This document shows positions 52,989 to 64,000 of a stretch of 64,000 nt of DNA, in pieces. This DNA comes from Pleomorphomonas sp. (GTDB taxonomy: Bacteria > Pseudomonadota > Alphaproteobacteria > Rhizobiales > Pleomorphomonadaceae). Position 1 is the stretch's first letter. Every line of letters begins with the position of its first letter. The notes beneath the pieces are model-generated. The model searched no databases, had not been told where the DNA came from, and saw only the letters and a program-made list of their open reading frames with translations. Location of the stretch: the NCBI GenBank assembly GCA_030603685.1, contig JAUVXG010000004.1, positions 1 to 64,000 of the forward strand, given 5' to 3'. The position numbers and the translations under genes are program-made.

Positions 52989-54911
52989 TCAGCCGAGATC
53001 GAGGATGCGCAGCACGTCGGCCGGGTTCTTCGTCGTCGCAAGGTGGGCGACCACCTTGGGATTCTCGAGAACCCTGGCCAGGGCCGACATGACATCCATG
53101 TGCTCGTTGCCCTTGGCCGCGAGGCCGACGACGAGACGAGCCACATTCTCGGGTTCGGGACCGAAGAACACGCCGTCGGGATACTGGCAGACGACGATGC
53201 CGGTCTTCAGAACCTCGTTCTTCGCTTCGTTGGTGCCGTGTGGCATGGCCAGCGACTGGCCGAGATAGGACGACACGATGGTCTCGCGCTGGAGCATGGC
53301 GTCGATGTAGCTCGGGGTGATCGCGCCCATCTCCAGAAGCTTGGAGCCGGCGAAGCGAATGGCTTCCTCTTTGGTGGACGCGGTGAGGCCGAGGAAGATA
53401 TTTTCCTCACCGAGATTAAAAGATGCGCCACCCTCGGGCTTGCCGGCGGCCGGAGCCGCGGCGGAACCCGCCTTCGCCTTGATTTCAGCGACGATGCGGT
53501 CATAGGCCGCGCCGTCGAGGAAGTTGGTGATGGAGATGTGCGTCGCCTGGGGAGCAGCCCGGCGGGCACGCTCGGTCAGGTCCTTGTGGGTGATGACGAC
53601 ATCCACATCGGCCGGCAGGGCGTTGATGGCGACGTTGCTCGACCGGACGGCACCAAGGCCTGCCTGGTCCAGCTTCTTGCGCAGCATGGAGGCGCCCATG
53701 GCGGACGAGCCCATGCCGGCGTCGCAGGCGACGATGACCGAACGGACCGGACCGGAGATGGCAGCCGACGAGGCGGCAGCCGGAGCAGCCATGCCCTTCG
53801 ATTCAGCCTTCAGGGCCTTCATGCGAGCGGTGGCGGCATCGATGTCCTCTGAGGCTTCCTCCGTCCTGTCCGTCTTGAGCAGAACCGAGGCAACCAGGAA
53901 GGTCACGACGGCACCGAGTACCACGGCGGAGATGACACCGACAAAACCATCGGCCGGGGTCATGCCGAGCACGGCGAAGATCGAACCGGGCGACGACGGA
54001 GCGCGCAGACCGCCGCCGAGCATCATGTTGGCCGCCACACCGGTGGCGCCACCGGCGATCATGGCGATGATCAGGCGCGGCTTCATCAGCACGTAGGGGA
54101 AGTAGATCTCATGGATACCGCCGAAGAAGTGGATGATGGCGGCACCAGGAGCCGATTCCTTCGCGTTGCCACGGCCGAAGACCATGTAGGCAAGCAACAG
54201 GCCGAGGCCCGGGCCCGGATTGGCTTCGATCAGGAAGATCAGCGACTTGCCCTGTTCGGCGGCCTGCTGGATACCGAGCGGCGTGAAGACGCCGTGGTTG
54301 ATGGCGTTGTTGAGGAACAGCACCTTGGCCGGCTCGACCAGGATCGAGGCCAGCGGGATGAGACCGGCGTTGATCAGGGCGTTGACGCCCGCGCCGAGGG
54401 CCGCCGACAGGTTCTCGACGATCGGACCGACGATCGCGAAGGCGATCATGGCCAGGATCATGCCAAGGATACCGGCCGAGAAGTTGTTGACCAGCATCTC
54501 GAAGCCGGGGCGGATCTTGCCATCCACCATCCGGTCGAACTGCTTGATCGACCAGCCGCCGAACGGACCCACCAGCATGGCGCCGAGGAACATCGGAATG
54601 TCGGTACCGACGATGACGCCCGCGGTGACGATGGCACCGACGACGGCGCCGCGCTCACCATAGACCAGCTTGCCGCCAGTGTAGCCCAAAAGGAGCGGCA
54701 ACAAGTAGGTGATCATCGGGCCGACGAGCTTGGCGAAAAACTCGTTGGGCAACCAGCCGGTCGGGATGAAGAGAGTGGTAATGATACCCCAGGCGATGAA
54801 AGCGCCGATGTTGGGCATCACCATGCTGCTCAGGAAGCGGCCCACTTGCTGGACGCGCACCTTGAGGTTGGACGACGACCCGTCGCCCCCTGCGGTTCCG
54901 GTATATGCCAT
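52989..54911 (-). CDS. mtlA: PTS mannitol transporter, EIICBA
   Basis: A 640-residue mannitol permease that phosphorylates its sugar on entry. The EIIC domain (about 1-340) has [20 protein letters not shown], the sugar-site [15 protein letters not shown] and [16 protein letters not shown]. The EIIB domain carries the phospho-Cys in [15 protein letters not shown], and the EIIA domain the phospho-His in [13 protein letters not shown]. All three domains are intact, as in E. coli MtlA (637). GAGGAGTTTCC supports the ATG at 54911; the ORF track extends well upstream into the leader. It is the first gene of mtlA-mtlD-ptsP-araC, with a 590-base AT-richer region upstream. Confidence 0.96.
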   Translation of the reverse strand: MAYTGTAGGDGSSSNLKVRVQQVGRFLSSMVMPNIGAFIAWGIITTLFIPTGWLPNEFFAKLVGPMITYLLPLLLGYTGGKLVYGERGAVVGAIVTAGVIVGTDIPMFLGAMLVGPFGGWSIKQFDRMVDGKIRPGFEMLVNNFSAGILGMILAMIAFAIVGPIVENLSAALGAGVNALINAGLIPLASILVEPAKVLFLNNAINHGVFTPLGIQQAAEQGKSLIFLIEANPGPGLGLLLAYMVFGRGNAKESAPGAAIIHFFGGIHEIYFPYVLMKPRLIIAMIAGGATGVAANMMLGGGLRAPSSPGSIFAVLGMTPADGFVGVISAVVLGAVVTFLVASVLLKTDRTEEASEDIDAATARMKALKAESKGMAAPAAASSAAISGPVRSVIVACDAGMGSSAMGASMLRKKLDQAGLGAVRSSNVAINALPADVDVVITHKDLTERARRAAPQATHISITNFLDGAAYDRIVAEIKAKAGSAAAPAAGKPEGGASFNLGEENIFLGLTASTKEEAIRFAGSKLLEMGAITPSYIDAMLQRETIVSSYLGQSLAMPHGTNEAKNEVLKTGIVVCQYPDGVFFGPEPENVARLVVGLAAKGNEHMDVMSALARVLENPKVVAHLATTKNPADVLRILDLG

Positions 54912-55429
54912 GTCTTGGAAACTCCTCCACGAAGTCCTGTCACGCCCCGAAGGGAAACCGACAGACCGAAGGACAAACGATCTCACCGCCGCAATCGAGT
55001 TGCGTCGAAGAAATACCGGCCCTCGGAATGAGCCAGTCATGTCGTTTATCTCGAAAGCCTCTCCGCTCCCTCCATCCCAGCCCCGTCTTCCACGGTCCAG
55101 GAGATACGAAAACACCGCCCCGAACGCCTGACGACGTTCGGACTCCAGCACACTTGAATAATTGTTCTTACGGGTCCTCGTTCGATTGTGATGAAAACAT
55201 GACATCACTATGAGTTAAAGTGGAAAGATATAAACACGACTGTAAAAATGTATCCTACGGTGACGCGACATTGCGTCGGCCTCCGTTCACCGCAGCGAAA
55301 AGTCTATGAAAACCATTGATTTGGGATGATATCCGCAACTTGAAAATTGTATGATTGAGCCCAGCTCAAAACCATACTTAAGTCGACATACGGAGCACTC
55401 CGGCTCCCCGGCTTATACCTTTTGCCCAT
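54912..55429. other. mtlA leader and promoter region
   Basis: About 520 bases without a gene, AT-richer than its surroundings between 55140 and 55390. It should hold the mtlA promoter. GTGATG-AAAACATGA-CATCAC (55188-55208) is a 6-bp inverted repeat that may be a regulator site. I could not assign -35 and -10 boxes. Confidence 0.5.
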
Positions 55430-55469
55430 GGAAAAGCGGCGCGCCGACCCAGAAAGACCGGCGCGCCGC
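55430..55469 (-). terminator. glmS terminator
   Basis: An 11-bp perfect stem GCGGCGCGCCG/CGGCGCGCCGC with a 12-base loop, followed on the minus strand by TTTTCC. It lies 34 bases after the glmS stop. Confidence 0.8.
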
Positions 55470-55502
55470 CTTTGTTTCAACCGGAATCAACCGGCTTGGC
55501 AC

Positions 55503-57326
<1,824 letters not shown>

Positions 57327-57487
57327 TGACGAACTAACCCATTGTTGTCCCGGAGGCGGATCTATCAAGCGAAACTCGCCCTGACGACCGCGCCTTTCAT
57401 GGGAGGCGACCGTGTCACGCCGAATAACTGGCGACAAGTCAACAATAGTTGCCAAATTTTACAGAATTCTTGCCAGCCGTCCCGAAA

Positions 57488-57811
57488 TCACGACCTGGGC
57501 AACGCCAAGGCTTCGGCCAGAACCGCTTCGGGATCGGCGATGGCCCGCGCAGTACCGACTGTAAGCACCGGCACGCTCTGGAAGCGGTCGAGCCCCTCGA
57601 TGTTGACATCGGCTGCAATGATGGCGGCGTGAGCGCGACTGATGTCCTTGCGCGTCAGGACATCCTCGCTGCCAAGGGCGCCCTGGGTTTCGACCTTGAT
57701 CAGGTAGCCGAGCCGCTGGGCAGCGGCCAGCAGGCGCGTGGCGGCCATGTAGGTGAGCGCAACACCGGTCGGGCAGGCTGTGACGACGACGATCCGGGTG
57801 CCGTTCTCCAT
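57488..57811 (-). CDS. standalone fructose-type PTS EIIB protein
   Basis: A 107-residue protein equal to one EIIB(Fru) domain. The phospho-acceptor Cys is C13 in VVVTACPTGVALTYMAATRL, followed by YLIKVETQGALGSEDVLT and AAIIAADVNIEGLDRF, closely matching the B domain of FruA. The conserved His after the phospho-loop (CPTGIAHTF) is Leu here. There is no EIIA(Fru) or EIIC beside it, so it is an orphan that may partner an unlinked permease or serve as a regulator. It lies 161 bases upstream of glmS on the same strand. Confidence 0.85.
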   Translation of the reverse strand: MENGTRIVVVTACPTGVALTYMAATRLLAAAQRLGYLIKVETQGALGSEDVLTRKDISRAHAAIIAADVNIEGLDRFQSVPVLTVGTARAIADPEAVLAEALALPRS

Positions 57812-58019
57812 GTCGCCTCCCTTCCCTGCCGCCTGCGAGTATCCCGCGAAACGCGCACTACCATTTCAGACCGCTCTGATACTTCAAATGCGCCAAAGCT
57901 GCAAACGGGAGGAAAGAGGACACTCCTCAGAAAGGTCGACCCAAGGCTTCTGCCCAGCCGTCATCGAGAAGGATCGAAGAATGCCCCAGGGCATCAAAGA
58001 TGCCCCGGGGGAATGCACT

Positions 58020-59045
<1,026 letters not shown>

Positions 59046-59055
59046 GAACTGATCC

Positions 59056-60684
59056 TCACGCGCCGAGATCGCGGTAGCGGAAATAGGAGAAGTCGGCCGG
59101 CATGGCCTGGCCACTCAGGTCGTTGGCCGACATCCCGACGAAAGCGCCGGTGAAGTTGGAGTGCTCGCCCGCTCCGCACTCATCCGAAAGTAGCGAGGCA
59201 TCGAGCACGCCTCCGACCTGCGTCCAGTCGTCCGAGCCCACGGCATAGAAGAAGACCAGGGCTGTCGTCCGGACTTCAGCCTTGAGCCGCACCGGCACGC
59301 CGCCGGGTACGGGAACAGGCTTGGCGAGCCCCATCGTGGTCTGCCCTCCCCCTTGCGTGCCGGTGCAGGAGATGACCTGCAGGCAGGTGCCGACCTCCTG
59401 ATCGAAGGTCAATGCCAGGTAATGGTAGGCAAAGCGATTGTAGTAGGCCACGAGCCCCGCCATCTGCATGTGGAGCTTCGGATCGGCATGAACCTCGGTT
59501 TCCGCGTCGTAGGAGAACGACGTCTGCCGACGTGCGACCAGCGCCTGCTCATACCAGGACCCCATGGCCTCGCGTCCGTGGAGACGCAGGAAACCGGGAC
59601 GTTCCTCAAGCGAGAACAGGCGCTCGCCAAAGGGCGTGCGCAACCACTGAAAGTCCTTCGGCAGGCCAGCGTCGGCCGAGAAGCGATACTCCTCCGGCGC
59701 GGGGGCGAACGGGTAAGCCGGCACGTCGGGCGCTTCGACTTCCAACTTTGGCGTCAGTTTGCCGCCCGCGATGCGAGGCCAGCCATCGGCGCCCCACTCG
59801 ATCTTCTGGATAGCGGTTTCCCGCCCCAGAGGGCAGCGGCGCAAGCCCGGAATCGGGCGGCCGGTCAGATGGACGAGATAGGTCTCGCCCGTTGGCGTGT
59901 CGACAAAGTCGGCGTGACCGGCACGCTGAAGCGGCGCGTTCGGATTGCCGCGTGACGTGACCACGTAGGTGTCGGGATGCAGCTCATACGGCCCATTGAG
60001 CGCGCGGGAGCGCCCTACCGTGGCGACATGGTTATAGCCGGTGCCGCCCTCGGCAACCATGATGTAGTACCAGCCATCGCGCCGGTAGAGATGAGGGCCT
60101 TCCGTCAGGCCGGCCTCGGTGCCCTTGAAGATGTTGGTGATCGGCCCCTTCAGCTTGCGCTCGGCGACATCGTACTCTTGGCAGGCGATGCCGGCGAAGC
60201 TGTTGTCTCCCGGAAAGCGCGGCGGACGGCCACGATAATCCCACCACACGTTGACCAGCCACTTGCGACCGTCGTCGTCGTGGAACAGCGACGGATCGAA
60301 GCCCGAGGAGTTGAGGTAGATCGGATCCGACCAGGGCCCTTCGATGGACGGGGCGGTCACGAGATAGTTGTGCACGTCCTTGACCGAGCCGTCGCGGCGC
60401 TTCATGTCGCTGAAAATCAGCCAGAACATGCCATCGGCATAGGTCAGACAGGGCGCCCAGACGCCGCAACTGTCCATCTCGCCGCGCATGTCGAGCTGAC
60501 TGGCACGATCGAGCGGTCGGCAGACCAGATCCCAGTGCACGAGGTCGCGGGAGTGGTGAATCTGCACCCCGGGGAACCACTCGAAGGTGGAGGTGGCGAT
60601 GTAGTAGTCGTCGCCGGCGCGGCAGATCGACGGATCGGGGTTGAACCCCTTGAGGATCGGATTTGTGATGACAGGACGGGACAT
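59056..60684 (-). CDS. GH43 beta-xylosidase / alpha-arabinofuranosidase
   Basis: A 542-residue glycosidase without a signal peptide, so cytoplasmic. The five-blade GH43 domain has the base D17 in [15 protein letters not shown], the pKa-modulating D130 in [15 protein letters not shown] and the acid E195 in [16 protein letters not shown]. From about residue 330 a C-terminal beta-sandwich (GH43 C2-type, [20 protein letters not shown]) shapes the active site, as in XynB enzymes of this subfamily. It should release xylose or arabinose from short oligosaccharides imported by the adjacent transporter. It lies three bases after the second permease gene and ten before the ATPase gene. Confidence 0.93.
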   Translation of the reverse strand: MSRPVITNPILKGFNPDPSICRAGDDYYIATSTFEWFPGVQIHHSRDLVHWDLVCRPLDRASQLDMRGEMDSCGVWAPCLTYADGMFWLIFSDMKRRDGSVKDVHNYLVTAPSIEGPWSDPIYLNSSGFDPSLFHDDDGRKWLVNVWWDYRGRPPRFPGDNSFAGIACQEYDVAERKLKGPITNIFKGTEAGLTEGPHLYRRDGWYYIMVAEGGTGYNHVATVGRSRALNGPYELHPDTYVVTSRGNPNAPLQRAGHADFVDTPTGETYLVHLTGRPIPGLRRCPLGRETAIQKIEWGADGWPRIAGGKLTPKLEVEAPDVPAYPFAPAPEEYRFSADAGLPKDFQWLRTPFGERLFSLEERPGFLRLHGREAMGSWYEQALVARRQTSFSYDAETEVHADPKLHMQMAGLVAYYNRFAYHYLALTFDQEVGTCLQVISCTGTQGGGQTTMGLAKPVPVPGGVPVRLKAEVRTTALVFFYAVGSDDWTQVGGVLDASLLSDECGAGEHSNFTGAFVGMSANDLSGQAMPADFSYFRYRDLGA

Positions 60685-60687
60685 GGT

Positions 60688-61518
60688 TCAACCCTTGACC
60701 GAGCCGCGCGTGAGGCCGGCCACGATGTATTTCTGTGTGAAGGTGAAGAAGATGAGCGCCGGCAGGATCGTCAGCGACACGAAGGCGAGAATGCGGTTCC
60801 ATTCCACGATGAACTCGCCGCGGAACTGCATGATGCCGAGCGGCCACGTGAACAGGGACTGTTCGTTGAGCACGACCAGCGGCAGCAAGTAGTTGTTCCA
60901 GCTCTGGACGAAGACGAAGGTACCGACCGTGGCAAGGATGGGCGTCGACAAAGGCAGCGTGAACCGGAAGAAGAAGCCCACGTAGCCGCACCCGTCGACA
61001 TAGGCCGCCTCGAACAGCTCCTTGGGCAACTGCTGGAAGAAACTCCGCAGCAGCACCACGGCGAAAGCCATGGAGAAGGCCGTCTGAGGCAGGATGATGC
61101 CGAGCGGGTTGTCGAGCAGGCCAAAGCGGTTGATCTGGAAGAACAGCGGCACGATGGCGGTGGCGAAGGGGAACATCATCCCCAGCAGCATGTAGGACTG
61201 CAGATAGCGCGACCCGAAGAAGCGGATCTGCGCGAAGACATAGGCTGCCATGGATGCGCAGAGCACCGTCAGAACGACCGCCGACAACGAGATGATCAGC
61301 GAGTTGCGCAGGTAGGTCCAGAATGCCGAGCCCGTCAGAATATCGACGAAGACGGTGAAGCTCCATTCGGAGGGGATGCCGAAGGGCGCGGCCCTGAGCT
61401 CGCCCAGCGTTTTGAAGCCACCGAGAAAGGTGGCCAACAGAGGCAGGATGACCAGCGCGGCTACGAAAGACAGGAAGGCCGCGCGCATCAGCTGCGGGAA
61501 GAGTTTTGTGCGCTTCAC
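60688..61518 (-). CDS. CUT1 sugar ABC importer permease (MalG type)
   Basis: A 276-residue membrane protein with six helices, the first in AAFLSFVAALVILPLLATFL. The docking loop is EAAYVDGCGYVGFFFRFTLP, the EAA motif of sugar permeases. The true start is the GTG at 61518, overlapping the first permease stop (GTGA), with GGGAGGGC before it; the ORF track shows a much longer open frame that runs antisense to nothing real. It pairs with the upstream permease. Confidence 0.9.
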   Translation of the reverse strand: MKRTKLFPQLMRAAFLSFVAALVILPLLATFLGGFKTLGELRAAPFGIPSEWSFTVFVDILTGSAFWTYLRNSLIISLSAVVLTVLCASMAAYVFAQIRFFGSRYLQSYMLLGMMFPFATAIVPLFFQINRFGLLDNPLGIILPQTAFSMAFAVVLLRSFFQQLPKELFEAAYVDGCGYVGFFFRFTLPLSTPILATVGTFVFVQSWNNYLLPLVVLNEQSLFTWPLGIMQFRGEFIVEWNRILAFVSLTILPALIFFTFTQKYIVAGLTRGSVKG

Positions 61519-62453
61519 AGCTGCCCTCCCTTGTCGATCGCCATGCGCTTGTAGGTGAAGGCCGTGCCGACGCAGAGGGCAAACAGCACCACGCCGACGG
61601 CGGCGCCGAAGCCGACGTTCATGCGGGCGAGGCCGAAGGTGTAGAGGAAGCTGACGATCGAGTGCGTCGAGTTCGACGGGCCGCCGTTGGTCAGCGGAAT
61701 GATGATGTCGAAGACCTGAAGGGCGCCGGTGATGGCAAACAGCACGCTGAGCTTGACGGCATGCATGATCATGGGCAGCTTGACGTACCAGATGGTCTTC
61801 AGCGAACTGGCGCCATCGATCTCCGCCGCCTCGACGAGGTCCGACGGCACCGCCTGCAAGGCGGCGATGAAGATCATCATGTGATAGCCGAAGTACTTCC
61901 ACACCACCACGATGATGATGGTCCAGAAGGCCCACTGCTTGTCCGCGAGGATGTAGAAGGGCTCGGTCCCGAGCTTGTTGGCGACCATTGCCGAAATGCC
62001 GTAGTCGCCGTCGAAAATGAAGCTCCAGATCAGGCCGGTGGCGATCTCGGCCAGAATGTAGGGCGCAAAGAAGATCAACCGGAAGGCTGTGTTGGCTGAC
62101 GTCTTGCGGTAGAGGAGCAAGGCCAGCACCAGAGCCAGCGGAATCTGCAGGAAGATCGATGCCAGCAGCAGCTTGAGCGAGTTGAACAGCGACTGGTGGA
62201 AGATGGAGTTCTTCACCAGGATCTCGTAGTTCCGCAAGCCGACGAAGTTGGTGACGTCGCCGTAGCCGTTCCACTTGTAGAAGCTGAGATCCATGGCGCT
62301 GAAGATCGGCCAGATCACGAACAGGGTGAACAGGAGCACGGCCGGAGGCAGGAACAGGATCAGGGCGGTGAGGCTGCCATCCGTACGCATGCGGGCAAAG
62401 CCGCTCGGCCGCCGACGCGCGGCAGGAGGCCTCGCTTGTGTTGTGAGGGTCAT
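61515..62453 (-). CDS. CUT1 sugar ABC importer permease (MalF type)
   Basis: A 312-residue membrane protein with six helices; ALILFLPPAVLLFTLFVIWP is the first, followed by the periplasmic segment SFYKWNGYGDVTNFVGLRNY common to sugar permeases. The docking loop is EAAEIDGASSLKTIWYVKLP. It overlaps the second permease by four bases. A gap of 163 bases with stem-loops separates it from the binding-protein gene. Confidence 0.92.
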   Translation of the reverse strand: MTLTTQARPPAARRRPSGFARMRTDGSLTALILFLPPAVLLFTLFVIWPIFSAMDLSFYKWNGYGDVTNFVGLRNYEILVKNSIFHQSLFNSLKLLLASIFLQIPLALVLALLLYRKTSANTAFRLIFFAPYILAEIATGLIWSFIFDGDYGISAMVANKLGTEPFYILADKQWAFWTIIIVVVWKYFGYHMMIFIAALQAVPSDLVEAAEIDGASSLKTIWYVKLPMIMHAVKLSVLFAITGALQVFDIIIPLTNGGPSNSTHSIVSFLYTFGLARMNVGFGAAVGVVLFALCVGTAFTYKRMAIDKGGQL

Positions 62454-62564
62454 GGAACAGGTCTCTTGGTAGGCAGCCTGCTAAGACAGGGAGAGGCGAC
62501 CGTCGATGCCGGGGGAGCGGGGAGCCACACACGGCTGCCGGCCCGACAGGAACAGTCGGCGCCG

Positions 62565-62597
62565 TTCCGGATGGCTGGCGAGCGCCGCCACCCGGAA
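62565..62597 (-). other. stem-loop after the sugar-binding protein gene
   Basis: Minus strand TTCCGG-g-TGGC...GCCA-t-CCGGAA, a 33-base imperfect hairpin starting 20 bases after the binding-protein stop. There is no T-run. It probably protects the 3' end of the binding-protein message so that more of it is made than of the permeases. A second, weaker GC-rich hairpin lies at about 62536-62563. Confidence 0.5.
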
Positions 62598-62616
62598 TGA
62601 GCTTTTCCAGCGCCGG

Positions 62617-63873
62617 TCAGCGCATCTCGTTCGCTTCTTCGACCATTTGCGCCGCTTCCTCGGGCGAGATGTCGCCGGTGGCAAGCTGCGCCGAAGCATC
62701 GTTCATTGCCGCGCCGACATTGGCGCCAAGCTCCTGGTCGAGATAGAGCTGATGGTGCGGGGCCGCAGCGAGCAGGTTGGCGATCGCCTTGATGTTGGCG
62801 TTCTTGATGCCGGCGTCCGCGCCCTTCACGATCGGCAGCCAGAGGTCCATGCTTGCGCTGGTGGTCTGATTGTCGAGGTCCATCAGGCTCTCGAGGAACT
62901 TGGCCGCCGCCGGCGTGGCGTTCTTGGAGACCAGCCAACCGTTGATGCCGCCGAAGGTGTCCGCCGGATCGCCCTTGCCCCCCTCGACGACCGGGAAGGG
63001 GATGAAGCCGAGGTTCTCGTCGCTGATCCCCGTGCCAGACGTGGAGTTGCGCTTCTGCGCACCGATCATGTAGTTGCCCGACAGGATGAAGGCGCCGCGT
63101 CCGTCGCCAAACAGGCCGCCGGCCTTGGAGTTGTCGGTATCCATGAAACCGGGCTGGAAGGGCTGCAGATCTGCCAGCCTCTTGAACTCTTCGCCCGCCT
63201 TGACGAAGTCCGGCCCGGCAAGACCATCGTTTTCACCCGCGGCTGCGGCGGCGATGCCGTCGGTGCCGGCAATCCGCGTGGCAAGGTAGCCATAATAGTG
63301 CTGGAGAGGCCACTTGGACTTGCCCCCAACCACGATCGGCGTAATCCCGGCCTCCTTGACCGTCTTCACCGCGGCGAGGAAATCGTCCCACGTCTTGATG
63401 GACTTGGGATCGACGCCGGCTTTGTCGGTCAGTTCCTTGTTGTAGAACAGCACGACAACCCCAGCGTACATGGGCAAGCCATAGAGCTTGTCCTGGTAGG
63501 TCAGCGCCTTGATGCCGCCCGGCGCAAAGGTGTCGAGCGCCTTTGGATCCACATCGCCCGAGATGTCCCTGAGAACGCCCGCATCGGCCTGCTCGTGAAA
63601 AACACCGCCGGTCCAGGTGAAGAAGATATCCGGTCGGGCATCCGATTGAAGCAGCGTGGGCAGCTTGGACTTGAAAGAGGTGTCGTCGAGATAGTCGAAC
63701 TGGATTTTGATATCCGGATTGGCCTTCTCGAACTTCTCGATCGCCGCAGCGTAAAAATCACGCCCTTCCTTGACATTAGGCTCGATTGAAAGAACTTTTA
63801 CGGTCTCGGCGAAAGCTGGGAACGAGGCGAGCACCGTCGCTGCAAGCACAGCGATTGTGGCGTACTTTTTCAT
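62617..63873 (-). CDS. CUT1 sugar ABC importer substrate-binding protein
   Basis: A 418-residue secreted binding protein. Signal peptide MKKYATIAVLAATVLASFPA ending FA, cleaved near residue 22. ANPDIKIQFDYLDDTSFKSK, then TLLQSDARPDIFFTWTGG and YGLPMYAGVVVLFYNKELTD, is the pattern of family-1 oligosaccharide binding proteins; FGGINGWLVSKNATPAAAKF closes the second lobe. GGGAGGAGAATT precedes the ATG at 63873. It is the first gene of the operon with two permeases, GH43 and ATPase, so its ligand is probably a xylo- or arabino-oligosaccharide, which is inference. Confidence 0.92.
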   Translation of the reverse strand: MKKYATIAVLAATVLASFPAFAETVKVLSIEPNVKEGRDFYAAAIEKFEKANPDIKIQFDYLDDTSFKSKLPTLLQSDARPDIFFTWTGGVFHEQADAGVLRDISGDVDPKALDTFAPGGIKALTYQDKLYGLPMYAGVVVLFYNKELTDKAGVDPKSIKTWDDFLAAVKTVKEAGITPIVVGGKSKWPLQHYYGYLATRIAGTDGIAAAAAGENDGLAGPDFVKAGEEFKRLADLQPFQPGFMDTDNSKAGGLFGDGRGAFILSGNYMIGAQKRNSTSGTGISDENLGFIPFPVVEGGKGDPADTFGGINGWLVSKNATPAAAKFLESLMDLDNQTTSASMDLWLPIVKGADAGIKNANIKAIANLLAAAPHHQLYLDQELGANVGAAMNDASAQLATGDISPEEAAQMVEEANEMR

Positions 63874-63975
63874 AATTCTCCTCCCTTTTTCCATGCCCGC
63901 AGCATTCAAGTGGCAATACATTGACTTCCATACCAACCACTTCGATGCGAGCCGAATGGGAGGACACTAGTTGAG

Positions 63976-63991
63976 CCGATTTGAAAATCGG
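63976..63991. promoter_or_regulatory. palindrome upstream of the xyloside operon
   Basis: CCGATTT-GA-AAATCGG is a 7-bp inverted repeat about 105 bases before the binding-protein start, at the window edge. Size fits a sugar regulator operator; the regulator is not in the window. Confidence 0.4.
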
Positions 63992-64000
63992 GATTATGTT

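Noticed and set aside
55212-55400. Small ORFs in the AT-rich region upstream of mtlA
   Set aside because: They lack ribosome sites and family-like sequence; the region is better read as regulatory DNA.
57360-57460. A sigma-54 promoter before glmS (TTGGCA...TTG)
   Set aside because: The GG and GC doublets are not at the required 10-base spacing.
60688-62532. A 614-residue minus-strand ORF
   Set aside because: Only the last 276 residues are a permease; the N-terminal part is the first permease read in the wrong frame. The GTGA overlap at 61515-61518 gives the real start.

Overview
The window is a GC-rich (roughly 64 percent by eye) chromosomal segment of an alphaproteobacterium, most likely of the order Hyphomicrobiales (Rhizobiales). 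The support is gene order and family choice: an rpmH-rnpA-yidC-engB-argB block, a SAM-II riboswitch before metZ, betI beside a Cho-type choline ABC transporter, an alphaproteobacterial double-length dCTP deaminase and a membrane-anchored cytochrome c. A complete mannitol PTS is unusual for most rhizobia and would suit a sugar-fermenting lineage such as Pleomorphomonadaceae, but that placement is inference. I see no prophage, insertion sequence, CRISPR array or integration scar, and codon use looks even throughout.

Layout: 1-4 kb holds the tail of an FGGY sugar kinase, a cupin, a small repeat protein, tRNA-Gly(CCC), dCTP deaminase and a diguanylate cyclase. 4.1-9.5 kb holds the SAM-II riboswitch and metZ, a MarR regulator overlapping an NlpC/P60 hydrolase, a periplasmic binding protein, apaG, a small membrane protein and nudC. 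9.5-13.1 kb holds pheA, kdsB, a cytochrome c and an EamA exporter. 13.1-16.9 kb is betI divergent from a choline ABC transporter. 16.9-20.7 kb is a two-component system followed by a ureohydrolase and divergent from a periplasmic EF-hand protein. 20.7-24.7 kb is a polyamine/iron-type ABC importer. 25-28.5 kb holds a hydroxyacid dehydrogenase and def-fmt-truA. 28.5-37 kb holds an OpgD-like glucan protein, RecD2, glgB, dapE and dapD. 37.3-44.1 kb holds a DEAD-box helicase and the block HAD-argB-engB-yidC-rnpA-rpmH. 44.5-46 kb is an orphan histidine kinase.

From 46 to 57.8 kb almost everything is on the minus strand and concerns sugar phosphates: mtlA, mtlD, a fused EIIA(Glc)-HPr-EI protein, an AraC regulator, a ROK regulator, nagB, then (upstream of mtlA) glmS and an orphan fructose-type EIIB. 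The fused protein can supply phosphate to MtlA; MtlD takes mannitol-1-phosphate to fructose-6-phosphate; GlmS and NagB work in opposite directions between fructose-6-phosphate and glucosamine-6-phosphate. From 58 to 63.9 kb a second minus-strand operon encodes a CUT1 sugar ABC importer (binding protein, two permeases, ATPase) with a cytoplasmic GH43 xylosidase/arabinosidase, a short-xylo-oligosaccharide uptake and cleavage unit by inference.

I did not find a clearly new biological system. The best leads are the orphan phosphotransfer pieces in the PTS cluster, the two-component/EF-hand/ureohydrolase neighbourhood with a palindrome in the divergent promoter, the riboswitch-terminator arrangement at metZ, and a possibly leaderless def transcript. 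Function calls come from reading motifs only; no searches were run.
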